A stretch of DNA of 21,924 bases from Mesostigma viride (GCA_009746045.1 RPFO01000925.1:1-21924); one strand, 5' to 3'; positions 1 to 7,178 are shown, counted from the stretch's first letter. Notes: generated by a model not told the origin, from the sequence alone. Numbers and translations: made by a program.

Positions 1-38
1 CGGGTCGAGACATCTTTACACGGAATCAAACAAGTTTG

Positions 39-248
39 TCAACGCTCGGAGGGCGAGCCCTTCTTTTCCGCTGTCGCTTCGGCCTTTCGACGATTTGACC
101 AGTACCGGTTGTACCGAAACTCGATCACTCGCGCGAGACCCGCGGTCATTTTCGCGGGAGAACGCGGAGGCTCCGGAGGCGGAGAGTAACGCGGGCCCGT
201 CCATAGGCCGATCGGGGATCGCGGTTTAGGAGCGAAGCACGAAAACAT
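39..248 (-). CDS. Small proline-rich basic protein, unknown function
   Basis: This is a 69-residue frame starting at an ATG (246-248) that lies 13 bases beyond the stop of the membrane-protein gene on the same strand. The N terminus (MFSCFAPKPRSP) has one early cysteine, then comes a proline-rich stretch, then a basic, probably helical tail (RVIEFRYNRYWSNRRK). I do not recognise it. An alternative overlapping frame on the same strand (16-204, 62 residues, starting MDGPALLS) is also open. I prefer this one because of its spacing to the preceding gene and its protein-like charge pattern, but the choice is uncertain. No TATA element is visible directly upstream, so it would be co-transcribed with 262-666. 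Confidence 0.35.
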   Translation of the reverse strand: MFSCFAPKPRSPIGLWTGPRYSPPPEPPRSPAKMTAGLARVIEFRYNRYWSNRRKAEATAEKKGSPSER

Positions 249-261
249 TCCGATTCCTACC

Positions 262-666
262 TTAGGATTCGATATCTTCGTCCTCGGACTCCAAGGACCT
301 CGTAAAGAGCATGGCGTACACGTTGGCAACGTTAAAACGCACGTAGTTGACGAGTAAAAACGCCAACAAGCCCTTCACGAGCCCCGCGCGCACGAAACCA
401 GGCACGAAGATGACGCACGTGATCAGCAACTGCACGAAAAACGGTACGGACTTTACGAGGACCGTCTTGACGGTTTCTTCTTCCTGATCGATCTGCATCA
501 TTCTCGTCCACGCGACGGAAACCATGATCCAGATAAGGGGGGACACGATGATGTCGAAGATCTTCAGGCCGGATCCGAAGCATACGGACAGGAACGACGG
601 AGCGACCGGGGCCGGGGCCGGGGCTGGGGGGCCGCCAGACGTTTGTAACTTCTCTTCGGGATTCAT
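262..666 (-). CDS. Small multi-span membrane protein
   Basis: The 134-residue protein has a Pro/Ala linker (residues 12-22, encoded by a GGGGCC-type simple repeat at 606-630), then a hydrophobic segment at about residues 37-57 and a longer hydrophobic region at about 74-109 that could be one or two further spans. The C terminus is strongly acidic (ESEDEDIES). It is probably a virion or host-membrane protein; I do not recognise the family. The ATG at 664-666 is the only plausible start. The upstream DNA contains a GGTATAAAAACC element (696-707) that reads as GGTTTTTATACC in this direction, about 30 bases from the ATG. The first codons are part of a sequence duplicated at 744-770. Confidence 0.75.
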   Translation of the reverse strand: MNPEEKLQTSGGPPAPAPAPVAPSFLSVCFGSGLKIFDIIVSPLIWIMVSVAWTRMMQIDQEEETVKTVLVKSVPFFVQLLITCVIFVPGFVRAGLVKGLLAFLLVNYVRFNVANVYAMLFTRSLESEDEDIES

Positions 667-709
667 CGCACGAGAGCCACACCTTCTGCTTAGATGGTAT
701 AAAAACCTG
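641..709. repeat. Promoter/5'-coding duplication, copy 1
   Basis: This copy contains GTTTGTAACTTCTCTTCGGGATT (the first codons of the minus-strand membrane protein, read on the plus strand) followed by GGTATAAAAACCTG at 696-709. The same two blocks recur in the same order at 744-795, with 32 bases between blocks here and 13 in the other copy. Confidence 0.75.
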
Positions 710-743
710 ACACACGAGAAAGAGTCGGCGCGGCGCCATTGAA

Positions 744-795
744 ACGTTTGTAACCGCTTTTCGGGACTCGCCTGCCAAGAAGGTATAAAAACCTG
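744..795. repeat. Promoter/5'-coding duplication, copy 2
   Basis: This is a second copy of the block at 641-709: ACGTTTGTAACCGCTTTTCGGGACT followed by GGTATAAAAACCTG. Read on the minus strand it corresponds to the first nine codons of the membrane protein, but the ATG has become GCG, so it is a non-coding relic or a purely regulatory duplicate. It now provides the TATA element nearest to the gene at 879. Confidence 0.75.
782..795 (+). promoter_or_regulatory. TATA-type promoter of the 879-1652 gene
   Basis: GGTATAAAAACCTG lies 83 bases before the ATG at 879. It is followed by a pyrimidine-rich, CT/CA-repeat leader (about 805-870). The same core (TATAAAAA followed by CC) occurs at 698 and, with one more A, at 7103, which supports its being a real viral promoter motif. 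The element is nearly symmetrical (GGT...ACC on both strands), so it could work in both directions. Confidence 0.6.
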
Positions 796-878
796 CGAGT
801 GACGCCTTCTCGTCTCACCTCGCTCTCTCTCTCACACACACAGAAGCGCTCTCACTCTCTCCTTCTCGAGCCGCAACC

Positions 879-1652
879 ATGATGAAAGTTTCTAACGAGC
901 TCGCCGAGGCTGTCGAAGCCGTCAAGCTCATCATGGATGGAAGCATCATGGGGATCGACGTACCTCGTCGAATTTTCGCTGTTTTGGAGTCGCACACGTC
1001 AAACTCTCGGCTCCTCGGCGTTCCGGAAGCTCTGATACAAAAGCTCGGACAAGCGTTCATGTGCAATCTCTTGACGACAGAGGGATCCACGAGATTCATC
1101 GTGGACACGATCCTCTCTTGCGTGAACGAAGCGCCTCTTTCAGGGAACGCGGGGGTTTCCATCTCTCCTTCGCAGTGGACGCTTCTTTTTGACGCCGTTT
1201 CCAAATCGCTCGCCCCGAACATGGGAGACACGAAGACGGAGACGAAAGAGGGCGTGGACGCGTTGTTCGCCATGCTGAAGGACGAAAACCTGGACTCGTA
1301 CCTCTCGATCGTTAAAGAGCACGGCCAGCTTCACGCTCTCGCCCGTTGTTTCAACAGCGCCGTAACGGCTCCGAGCCGCATCAACTCCGCTTTGTTGAGA
1401 GTGGGCCTCGCCGCGACGATGGCGAACGTCGGGATCGATTTCGTGGCCGTGAGCAGTTTGATACACATCGGTTCTGTCGTGCAGACGGGGCGGATCGTGA
1501 AGTCGTACGTCCAAGAGTTGGTGGAAGAGGTGATGGCGGCATCAAGGGCGGCTTACAACGCGAGCTCGCCGCACGGCGTGGACAAGCACAAGCCGTCGCC
1601 GGTGGCGATCGCCATGGCGGACCTCATCGTGGCTGCGAACCCCGCGTTCTAA
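879..1652 (+). CDS. All-helical protein of unknown function
   Basis: This is a 257-residue protein with ATGATG at the start in a good eukaryotic context (GCAACCATGATG). The sequence looks almost wholly alpha-helical and soluble, with scattered cysteines (residues about 62, 81 and 157) and no clear membrane segment or signal peptide. I do not recognise the family. It has its own TATA promoter and a CT-rich leader. Its stop codon overlaps the stop of the convergent gene on the other strand (the TAA at 1650-1652 shares bases with the minus-strand TAG at 1649-1651), so the two genes have no 3' spacer at all. Confidence 0.75.
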   Translation: MMKVSNELAEAVEAVKLIMDGSIMGIDVPRRIFAVLESHTSNSRLLGVPEALIQKLGQAFMCNLLTTEGSTRFIVDTILSCVNEAPLSGNAGVSISPSQWTLLFDAVSKSLAPNMGDTKTETKEGVDALFAMLKDENLDSYLSIVKEHGQLHALARCFNSAVTAPSRINSALLRVGLAATMANVGIDFVAVSSLIHIGSVVQTGRIVKSYVQELVEEVMAASRAAYNASSPHGVDKHKPSPVAIAMADLIVAANPAF

Positions 1653-1981
1653 TCGTCCTGGCCGTTGGCCCCGTGCACGGGCTTCCACTCGGCCCCTTGC
1701 TCCCCTGGTGGAAGCTGGGCTTGTTTATTTAAGATTGCCCGGTTCATCGCCGCAATGGCTGCCATTTGTTGGGGGGTATAAACCATTTCCCTTGGTTGCG
1801 GACTTGGCCTAGGTTCGTCTTGTGACTCGTGCGTGCGCTTAACACCTCCTGGCCCTCTCACCCGGTGCCTCGTGGCCTTCTTGGCGCCCGTCTTGTGGAC
1901 CGCGCACCGTTTGGAACGAGGCGCGCAAGAGCGTTTGCAGTTGTCGCCTCTCAACGTTTTCGCGTTGCAAGTGTGGGCCAT
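1649..1981 (-). CDS. Small zinc-knuckle-like protein (C-x9-C-x10-C-x2-H)
   Basis: The 110-residue protein begins with a cysteine/histidine motif: C5, C15, C26 and H29, with a T-x2-G between the first two cysteines. A basic stretch ending HRVRG follows. The same motif and the HRVRG tail recur in the protein at 6420-6860, and the motif alone at the N terminus of the 600-residue protein at 3201-5003, so this is a local paralogous family. I infer zinc binding and perhaps nucleic-acid or protein binding. Residues 66-90 (MVYTPQQMAAIAAMNRAILNKQ in part) look helical. The ATG (1979-1981) is preceded by AT-rich DNA reading GAGAATATACA on this strand. Confidence 0.8.
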   Translation of the reverse strand: MAHTCNAKTLRGDNCKRSCAPRSKRCAVHKTGAKKATRHRVRGPGGVKRTHESQDEPRPSPQPREMVYTPQQMAAIAAMNRAILNKQAQLPPGEQGAEWKPVHGANGQDD

Positions 1982-1998
1982 TGTATATTCTCCAGTGA

Positions 1999-2142
1999 CT
2001 AAAATAATTTAGCGTTCAGCTCTTTGCACTTGTCGAAGACGTGCCCGTTGATTCGGAGCCGCTTCAACCGTTTGGCGCTCTTCGCCGCCACCGCGGGGGC
2101 GGGTGGATCCGTTACAGGCTTTACAGGGTCTTGGGATGTCAT
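1999..2142 (-). CDS. Small basic protein (47 residues), unknown
   Basis: This short frame begins MTSQDPVKPVTDPP and continues with an Ala-rich then Lys/Arg-rich helix (SAKRLKRLRINGHVF) and one cysteine before the end. Support comes from its fit between two same-strand genes and from the sequence before the ATG, CATTATAAATAGA, which contains a TATA box. That upstream block also shares TTTGTTCATTA with the region upstream of the gene at 6420-6860. The stop TAG sits 17 bases before the start of the next gene. No family is recognised. Confidence 0.6.
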   Translation of the reverse strand: MTSQDPVKPVTDPPAPAVAAKSAKRLKRLRINGHVFDKCKELNAKLF

Positions 2143-2161
2143 TCTATTTATAATGAACAAA
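2143..2161 (-). promoter_or_regulatory. AT-rich promoter with TTTGTTCATTATAAATA
   Basis: On the minus strand the 19 bases read TTTGTTCATTATAAATAGA and abut the ATG of the 47-residue gene. The first 11 bases are identical to the sequence upstream of the 6860 start (6864-6874). Confidence 0.5.
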
Positions 2162-2208
2162 CACAATATCACAGCACCGACATGGATGAATATTTTACAA
2201 ACGCAATA

Positions 2209-3162
2209 TCAATTGGTCAGAAAATTGTCCATGAACACGGTGTTCATTAAGTTCTCGTTCCTGTCTGCTTCCAAGAGAATATTGAGTTTTTTCTCATCGA
2301 CGTATTTCCGGCCCGCGACGTGAGCCCCCGCGCCAGCTCCCACTACGGCGCCGGCGAGTGCGGTGCCGGTAGGCAAGAGCCAGCTCAGTTTGCTTGTCGC
2401 ACCGGAAACAGCGAAAGGGTCAAAGTTAGATGCCCAGATCGCGGTTTTTGTGGGATATTTCCAGTACCAAGGTTGTTTGTCGGCCCATTCGCTCGCAAGA
2501 AGTTTGGTTCCGTGTCCTGAAGGCATAAACGGCAATGCTAACCATGAGCCATACTCACGAATGAAGTCTAAAAACGCATCCACAAACTTCTCTCCAAAGT
2601 AGCCTTTCAACTTGTTTCGTAATAATAATTTGTTCACTGGGGCCATGACTCCGGTCTCGGTGGCTACGAAGAAGGAAGCCAATAGTGTTCCGACCACAGT
2701 GACGCTTGAAGCTACCGTTCCCCAGGGGATCTTCTTGAACGCTTTTAAGGCCTTTGATCTCCACTTTTTCGGATCGCGTGTCAGTGTCACCAAAGAGCAC
2801 AACTCTTTTTTTGTAAGGCTCTCGAGCTTCTGGACACTGATATTCGTAATCGCGTGCAGGTAGGAAACCAGACTCGCCCTGTCTGTCGAACTGTGGATAG
2901 ACTTGGCGCAAGCGGCGAAGGCGACTTTGTCGATGATTTCGAACGTAAGAAGGCCGCACATCTGCTCGTTCGTCAACTGAGCGATGGTTTCTTTCGTGTG
3001 CTGCGGATTCGCCGCGAGCGCGAGAGATTCCGCCTCGCGGCGAGTGAGATGGTTCGAAAGCCCCGCGCAGTCCATGAGACTTTCAGGGTCAAAGAGCGCT
3101 TGAACCGGCGCTTTTTCATCCGGCGCTGTTTCAGCCCTGGCGCGATGTCTGCGTTTGTTCAT
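2209..3162 (-). CDS. Helical cysteine-bearing membrane-associated protein, paralogue of the next gene
   Basis: This is a 317-residue protein. The first ATG is at 3160-3162 (MNKRRHRARA); the frame is open a little further upstream but without an ATG. After a basic N terminus, residues about 30-140 form a helical domain with the patterns DCAGLSNHLTRREAE, EQMCGLL, CAKSI, LTKKELCSLV and TRDPKKW. These align one for one with residues 182-285 of the 600-residue protein encoded immediately upstream. Two hydrophobic stretches follow, at about 153-172 and, rich in Gly/Ala, at about 265-287, suggesting membrane insertion. It lacks the N-terminal zinc-knuckle and the Ala/Lys tail of its paralogue. The two genes are adjacent and co-oriented, with 38 bases between them, which indicates tandem duplication. 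Function is unknown. Confidence 0.8.
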   Translation of the reverse strand: MNKRRHRARAETAPDEKAPVQALFDPESLMDCAGLSNHLTRREAESLALAANPQHTKETIAQLTNEQMCGLLTFEIIDKVAFAACAKSIHSSTDRASLVSYLHAITNISVQKLESLTKKELCSLVTLTRDPKKWRSKALKAFKKIPWGTVASSVTVVGTLLASFFVATETGVMAPVNKLLLRNKLKGYFGEKFVDAFLDFIREYGSWLALPFMPSGHGTKLLASEWADKQPWYWKYPTKTAIWASNFDPFAVSGATSKLSWLLPTGTALAGAVVGAGAGAHVAGRKYVDEKKLNILLEADRNENLMNTVFMDNFLTN

Positions 3163-3200
3163 CGCCAAGTCGTATCATTACCGGAGAAATAACCGCCCGC

Positions 3201-5003
3201 TCACGAACTCTTATTTCGTTTCCGCTGCACCGCTTCTAAACGGCGTTGGAAAGCATTCACGTCGTCCGGGACGACGGTACGCGGATCCGGGATCAAAGGA
3301 TGAGACGCGAACACTTGATATGCAGAGTTCACGGCGGACGGGACGTACCCGGGGGCGGCGGTCTTGATGTTCGACACGGTGTCCTGTGCAGTCAGCATGA
3401 AGTTCTGACCCTGGGCGATGGCGGACTCTTTGGCGGATCTCGCGGCCTCCGCTGCCGCACCGGCTGCCTTTTTGGCCGCCGCGCGCCCAGCTCTTTTCGC
3501 GGCATTGGCGGCGGCCGTGCCCTTTTCTACGGCAACGCGCTGTGCTGTCGTTGCCAATTGCTTCCCTCGAGTGACCGCGGCGTTTTTAGCCTTCGACGCG
3601 GCTTCCATTCCAGCCGCTTTCGCCGACTCGCCAAGTTCGTACGCGCGGTTGACGGCGGCCGTTTTGTTGGAGTTGTAGTAGTCCTTGCCAGCTTGGAACG
3701 CCTGGCGAGACTTGTTCACGGCGGCCTTCCCCCCTGCGATGGCCGCGTTCTGAGCGCCTCGTTGGGCGTACGAGAAACCAACCAACCCTAGCAAGTTCGC
3801 GACCGTTGAAGTTACGGGATTGTTCGCTCCCCACTTCGCGGCCTTTTCCACCCACCTCGTAACGAAAGGGGGCGTGACGTCTTTGAACCACACCGAGGCT
3901 AGCTTGACGAATTCGAACGCGTTCACGAACATGATGCCGAACCATTTCAGGTTGTCGACGAAATGCCGGAATTTGTTGACGACCCATTCGGGGACTCCCT
4001 TGGACTTGAGTGTGTTGAGGAACTTGTACAACTCGGCTTCCTCTCCCGTGTACGTCGCCACTAGCACTCCCGCGAGCATCCTGCCGGCCAGGTAAACGCC
4101 GAGGTGCTTCCACGGGAGTTTCTTCAGCCATTCGAACGCCGACCTAGTCCACGAAACGGGATCGCGCGTGGCGCCCACGACCATGCAAAGCTCCTCGTGC
4201 GTCAGCTCCTCCAACTTTTGGCGGTCCCCTCCGTACCTTGCGTTCAGGTATTCCACGAGTTGTTCCTTGGTGGAGTTGTCGAACACGTTTTTCGCGCAAA
4301 GGGAGAACGCGAACGTGTCGATCAGTTCCTTCGAGATGATCGCGCACAGTTGCTGCTTCGAGAGTGTCTTGACGGACTCTTCCGTGTGCCCCACGTTCAA
4401 AAACACCGCGAGCTTTTCCGCGTCCTTTCGCTGAAGACTGTTCGACAACCCCGTGCAGTTCATCAGGCTGTCCGCCTGCTTGTCGAGCGCGTCTTCGAGG
4501 GCCGCGTCCGTATCTTGCGGGGCGAAATTCGCAATTTCCGGGCCACGAGTGGCGGCATCCGCGAGTTCCGGGCCGTGCGCGTCGCCGATCTCCGATTCCG
4601 GGTCGGACGCGTCGAGCATGCCGCTGTCTTCGAGGATTGATTTGGACGCCTCTTCGTGAAGTCGGTTGATCTTCTCGAGGAGCTCGAGGGACCCGGGAGG
4701 AGAGTACTGTTCTGCCCATTGGATCGCCTCGTCTCCGAGTTCCGCGTCCGGCCGGTCGGCCACGCTGGGCTCCGCCGCCTTGTACATGCGGACGAGTTCC
4801 GCCACGGCCTCCTTGATCTCCGCAATCTTTTCCCTGGTCGCGCCTGGCAGTGTACTTGCCTCACCCTGACGCGGCCTGTGACGTGGACGAGCGCGGGCTC
4901 TGTGTACGTCGCGTTTGGAGTGGATCTTGCAGTACCCTTTCGTGACGGCCGTGTACGTACAACGGGCGCCGCGCGCCGTCGTTCCCTTGCACGTGGACTT
5001 CAT
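3201..5003 (-). CDS. Multidomain protein: zinc-knuckle, paralogous helical domain, Ala/Lys-rich tail
   Basis: This is a 600-residue protein with four visible parts. (1) Residues 5-28 carry the C5-C15-C25-H28 motif shared with two small proteins in this window. (2) Residues 30-48 are Arg-rich, then residues 50-175 are acidic and helical. (3) Residues 182-320 match the neighbouring 317-residue protein (NCTGLSNSLQRKDAE, KQQLCAI, LTHEELCMVV, TRDPVSW), with a hydrophobic stretch after it. (4) Residues about 415-545 are a long Ala/Lys/Arg-rich repetitive helix resembling histone H1-tail or LEA-like composition. I infer a structural or DNA-associated virion protein, but no function is known. The ATG (5001-5003) lies about 7 bases after TTATAAAGCAG on this strand; a second ATG, out of frame, lies 4 bases further upstream. 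Confidence 0.85.
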   Translation of the reverse strand: MKSTCKGTTARGARCTYTAVTKGYCKIHSKRDVHRARARPRHRPRQGEASTLPGATREKIAEIKEAVAELVRMYKAAEPSVADRPDAELGDEAIQWAEQYSPPGSLELLEKINRLHEEASKSILEDSGMLDASDPESEIGDAHGPELADAATRGPEIANFAPQDTDAALEDALDKQADSLMNCTGLSNSLQRKDAEKLAVFLNVGHTEESVKTLSKQQLCAIISKELIDTFAFSLCAKNVFDNSTKEQLVEYLNARYGGDRQKLEELTHEELCMVVGATRDPVSWTRSAFEWLKKLPWKHLGVYLAGRMLAGVLVATYTGEEAELYKFLNTLKSKGVPEWVVNKFRHFVDNLKWFGIMFVNAFEFVKLASVWFKDVTPPFVTRWVEKAAKWGANNPVTSTVANLLGLVGFSYAQRGAQNAAIAGGKAAVNKSRQAFQAGKDYYNSNKTAAVNRAYELGESAKAAGMEAASKAKNAAVTRGKQLATTAQRVAVEKGTAAANAAKRAGRAAAKKAAGAAAEAARSAKESAIAQGQNFMLTAQDTVSNIKTAAPGYVPSAVNSAYQVFASHPLIPDPRTVVPDDVNAFQRRLEAVQRKRNKSS

Positions 5004-5010
5004 TCATGCG

Positions 5011-5022
5011 CTGCTTTATAAG
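5011..5022 (-). promoter_or_regulatory. TATA element close to the ATG (CTTATAAAGCAG)
   Basis: On the minus strand CTTATAAAGCAG lies 7 bases from the ATG at 5003. The same CTTATAAAGCA occurs 3 bases from the ATG at 10137. The shared sequence and position suggest a promoter class with a very short leader. Confidence 0.5.
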
Positions 5023-5060
5023 TACGGCAGAAAAATTGCGCGCCGTTTCGGTGTCCCAGA

Positions 5061-5070
5061 ATCCATAAAA
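5061..5070 (+). promoter_or_regulatory. Possible TATA-like element of the 5128 gene
   Basis: ATCCATAAAAGGCC begins here, about 60 bases before the ATG at 5128. It resembles the TATAAAA-CC elements at 782 and 7103 but is degenerate (CATAAAA). Confidence 0.35.
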
Positions 5071-5127
5071 GGCCGCCCGTGAAGTTTTTGACACGCTTAT
5101 TGTGAGAAGGCGAAAACGTTCGCCGTC

Positions 5128-6366
5128 ATGAAGGGAACGACCAGAGGACTGAGAATATGTCGCTGGCTTTCTTTAAACGGTGCTTCTGTAAAGAAGCTTG
5201 GGAGGCGCCCGTTCGCCCCTCTCACGGTGAACGATATGCGCACACTTTGCAAGCGGATGGGGTTCGCCCCTCCGAAGACAGTCACGGAGAAGGAAGCCTC
5301 CGCGAGTCTCGTCGCCGTGTTGGCGGCTCGCAAGATCCAGCGGTGGGCCAGGAGGACGTTCTTGGCCAAGCGAAAGGCGATTCGGACGATCAAGAAGTAC
5401 GTCGCCCTCATCCCGCAGAACCGGGACGATATGGTCATGCTCGAACGCCTCCCACACAAATCCCACGTGTTCAAGCTCGTTTTGCCGGACAGGACCGTCA
5501 TCGGGTTCCACGCCGTGAGGCTGGCGGAGTTTATCCTGGATTCCGGGACCTTCGTCGACCCGTTCACCCGCCACGCCTTCAACGAGGTCGAGCTCCTGCG
5601 CCTCGACGCCCAGGTCCGACGTTTAGGGTACCAGCGACGATCTACTCTCCACCTCTTTCGCCACCCGGAGATCATTCGAGCGAAGAGGGAGAGGGAATCA
5701 CTCGTGGCTGGTTTGGAGAGGATGTGTGCGGAGATGGTGGAGATGATGATTCAGGTCGCGGAGGGGGGCGCTGAGTCGAGAGAAGCGCTCATCCTGCTCG
5801 ACGCCGACTACTTTCCCCAGTGGCACGTGTACTTCCGCCAACTGGTTTCGATCGACCCCCACGCGGCTCACTCGGGACTCGTGCATTATAGGGGGATGGT
5901 CCAGATGGCCATCGACAAGACGCACACGGACGAGGGAAAGGACCCGTACGTACCTCTTCGAGACATCATGCACAAGCGCGGAGTTCTCACCTACATCCGG
6001 TGCCTCTTGAACACGCACCACGTGAAAGGGTTCGGCGGCATTCCTCCCCCGAGCCCCGCCATTCACCAGTACACCGTGATGACGGCTCCGACGCCGAGCC
6101 GCTCGCACCACGCCCGTTTGATCCCGAACGGTCTTTCCGATTTCATGGTCGCTCAGATGGTCGAAGGGGACGACACCGCCGCGTGGACCGCGACGACCTT
6201 GACGTCGTTCCCGCCCACTTCAGACAACCCGTTGGAACTTCTGGCGACCGCCGCGTTGTACAGGCACATGGCCATGGAACGCGAAAACATTGTACCCCCT
6301 CCGCCCGAGGAGGGCGGGGCAGAAAGCACGGAAGCCTCCATCGCACAGGAGAACGGGCTGCCGTGA
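5128..6366 (+). CDS. IQ-motif protein with a U-box-like segment
   Basis: This is a 412-residue protein. Residues about 28-65 look like a small SAP-like helical module (LTVNDMRTLCKRMGF). Residues 67-85 fit an IQ calmodulin-type motif (ARKIQRWARRTFLAKRKA). Residues 120-162 read DRTVIGFHAVRLAEFILDSG, then TFVDPFTRHAFNEVELLRLD, which resembles the DP-x-[ST]R-x2-[FI] core of U-box domains and similar uncharacterised giant-virus proteins. The rest (200-412) is helical, with no recognised domain and a proline-rich C terminus. A role in ubiquitin transfer is an inference from the U-box resemblance only. The ATG sits in GCCGTCATGA. The gene is convergent with 6420-6860 and separated from it by 53 bases. 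Confidence 0.8.
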   Translation: MKGTTRGLRICRWLSLNGASVKKLGRRPFAPLTVNDMRTLCKRMGFAPPKTVTEKEASASLVAVLAARKIQRWARRTFLAKRKAIRTIKKYVALIPQNRDDMVMLERLPHKSHVFKLVLPDRTVIGFHAVRLAEFILDSGTFVDPFTRHAFNEVELLRLDAQVRRLGYQRRSTLHLFRHPEIIRAKRERESLVAGLERMCAEMVEMMIQVAEGGAESREALILLDADYFPQWHVYFRQLVSIDPHAAHSGLVHYRGMVQMAIDKTHTDEGKDPYVPLRDIMHKRGVLTYIRCLLNTHHVKGFGGIPPPSPAIHQYTVMTAPTPSRSHHARLIPNGLSDFMVAQMVEGDDTAAWTATTLTSFPPTSDNPLELLATAALYRHMAMERENIVPPPPEEGGAESTEASIAQENGLP

Positions 6367-6419
6367 GACGGAAAGGACGACAGTGACGATGGATTCGTAG
6401 AACGACAGAAAGCCCGTTT

Positions 6420-6860
6420 CTAGTGTCTTGTCCTGGGTCTGTCATAATGTACCTTGGACTGGGCGTCCTCCTCCCGTTCCTTGTCAGTAGACGAGAAGGT
6501 CGGTTTGGCTGTATACCATTGAGTACCTTCAGTAAGCTGCGTGGGCGAGATGCCTTCCGACATCTCGTCCGCTTCCTGTTGTCTCACTCCCTTGCGTAAT
6601 TCCTGTGTAGTCAGTTCCATGTGCCGTCCCGTGTCGTACGAGTTATTTTCGAAATCGGCTCGTGCGGCCACCAACGGGTCCCAAAAGCCAGACAACTGCG
6701 ACGGAGCAGGTGACGGGGAGCGCTTGCGCTTCGTCCCTCTTACTCTGTGTTGTTTAGGGCCGCCCTTGGTGTGGAATCTGCACCGCTTCCTCCGGGGATC
6801 TTTCACTTTCATGCGACAGTTGCCGCCGGTTTTCAGCTTGAAGCCGCAAGTCTTCGTCAT
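6420..6860 (-). CDS. Zinc-knuckle-like protein (C-x9-C-x11-C-x2-H)
   Basis: The 146-residue protein has C5, C15, C27 and H30 followed by a basic segment with HRVRG, matching the protein at 1649-1981 in both motif and tail. A Ser/Pro-rich basic linker (KRKRSPSPAPS) could be a nuclear-localisation or nucleic-acid-binding patch. The C-terminal half is acidic and polar, without recognised domains. The promoter contains TTTGTTCATTAAAA directly before the ATG, sharing TTTGTTCATTA with the 47-residue gene at 1999-2142. I infer a DNA-, RNA- or protein-binding accessory factor. Confidence 0.8.
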   Translation of the reverse strand: MTKTCGFKLKTGGNCRMKVKDPRRKRCRFHTKGGPKQHRVRGTKRKRSPSPAPSQLSGFWDPLVAARADFENNSYDTGRHMELTTQELRKGVRQQEADEMSEGISPTQLTEGTQWYTAKPTFSSTDKEREEDAQSKVHYDRPRTRH

Positions 6861-6874
6861 TTTTAATGAACAAA
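6861..6874 (-). promoter_or_regulatory. Promoter element TTTGTTCATTAAAA
   Basis: On the minus strand this 14-base element abuts the ATG at 6860. TTTGTTCATTA is shared exactly with positions 2151-2161, upstream of another small gene. Confidence 0.5.
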
Positions 6875-6910
6875 GATGATTTTGCGTAATGTAATGGCAT
6901 CCTATAATTA

Positions 6911-7102
6911 CTAATTAGTGAGGCGAACCTCGTTTCCAGTATGGAGGATGGAAGTTCCCGGGAGCCACGTCACCACTCGTCTACGTTTCGCAAGTTGTAG
7001 ATCTCTCTTGCCCGCTGATACTTGCGCAAGACATTGCCGCGGATCCGGGATAGCGTGGATCGTACGAGTTTCTTGATTTTCATCAGGGGTACTGTAATGC
7101 AT
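6911..7102 (-). CDS. Small protein (63 residues), unknown
   Basis: The frame starts at the ATG at 7100-7102, directly after GGGTTTTTTATA on this strand. It encodes MHYSTPDENQETRT and then a mixed sequence with basic residues (AGKRDLQLAKRRRVVTW), and ends LTN before a TAG in AT-rich DNA. The frame stays open further upstream, but those codons overlap the promoter and the start of the divergent gene, so the ATG at 7102 is preferred. It accounts for most of the 318-base gap between 6860 and 7179. No family is recognised; reality is supported by the promoter context and the protein-like composition. Confidence 0.5.
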   Translation of the reverse strand: MHYSTPDENQETRTIHAIPDPRQCLAQVSAGKRDLQLAKRRRVVTWLPGTSILHTGNEVRLTN

Positions 7103-7114
7103 TATAAAAAACCC
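7103..7114 (+). promoter_or_regulatory. Shared TATA element between divergent genes
   Basis: TATAAAAAACCC lies 65 bases before the ATG at 7179 and matches the TATAAAAACC core at 698 and 784. On the other strand it abuts the ATG at 7102, so one element may serve both genes. Confidence 0.55.
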
Positions 7115-7178
7115 ATTCACGCGCGGTCGGGTGAAGAAGCAACTCTTTTGTGTGCTAATAGTACCATACACATAGCTC

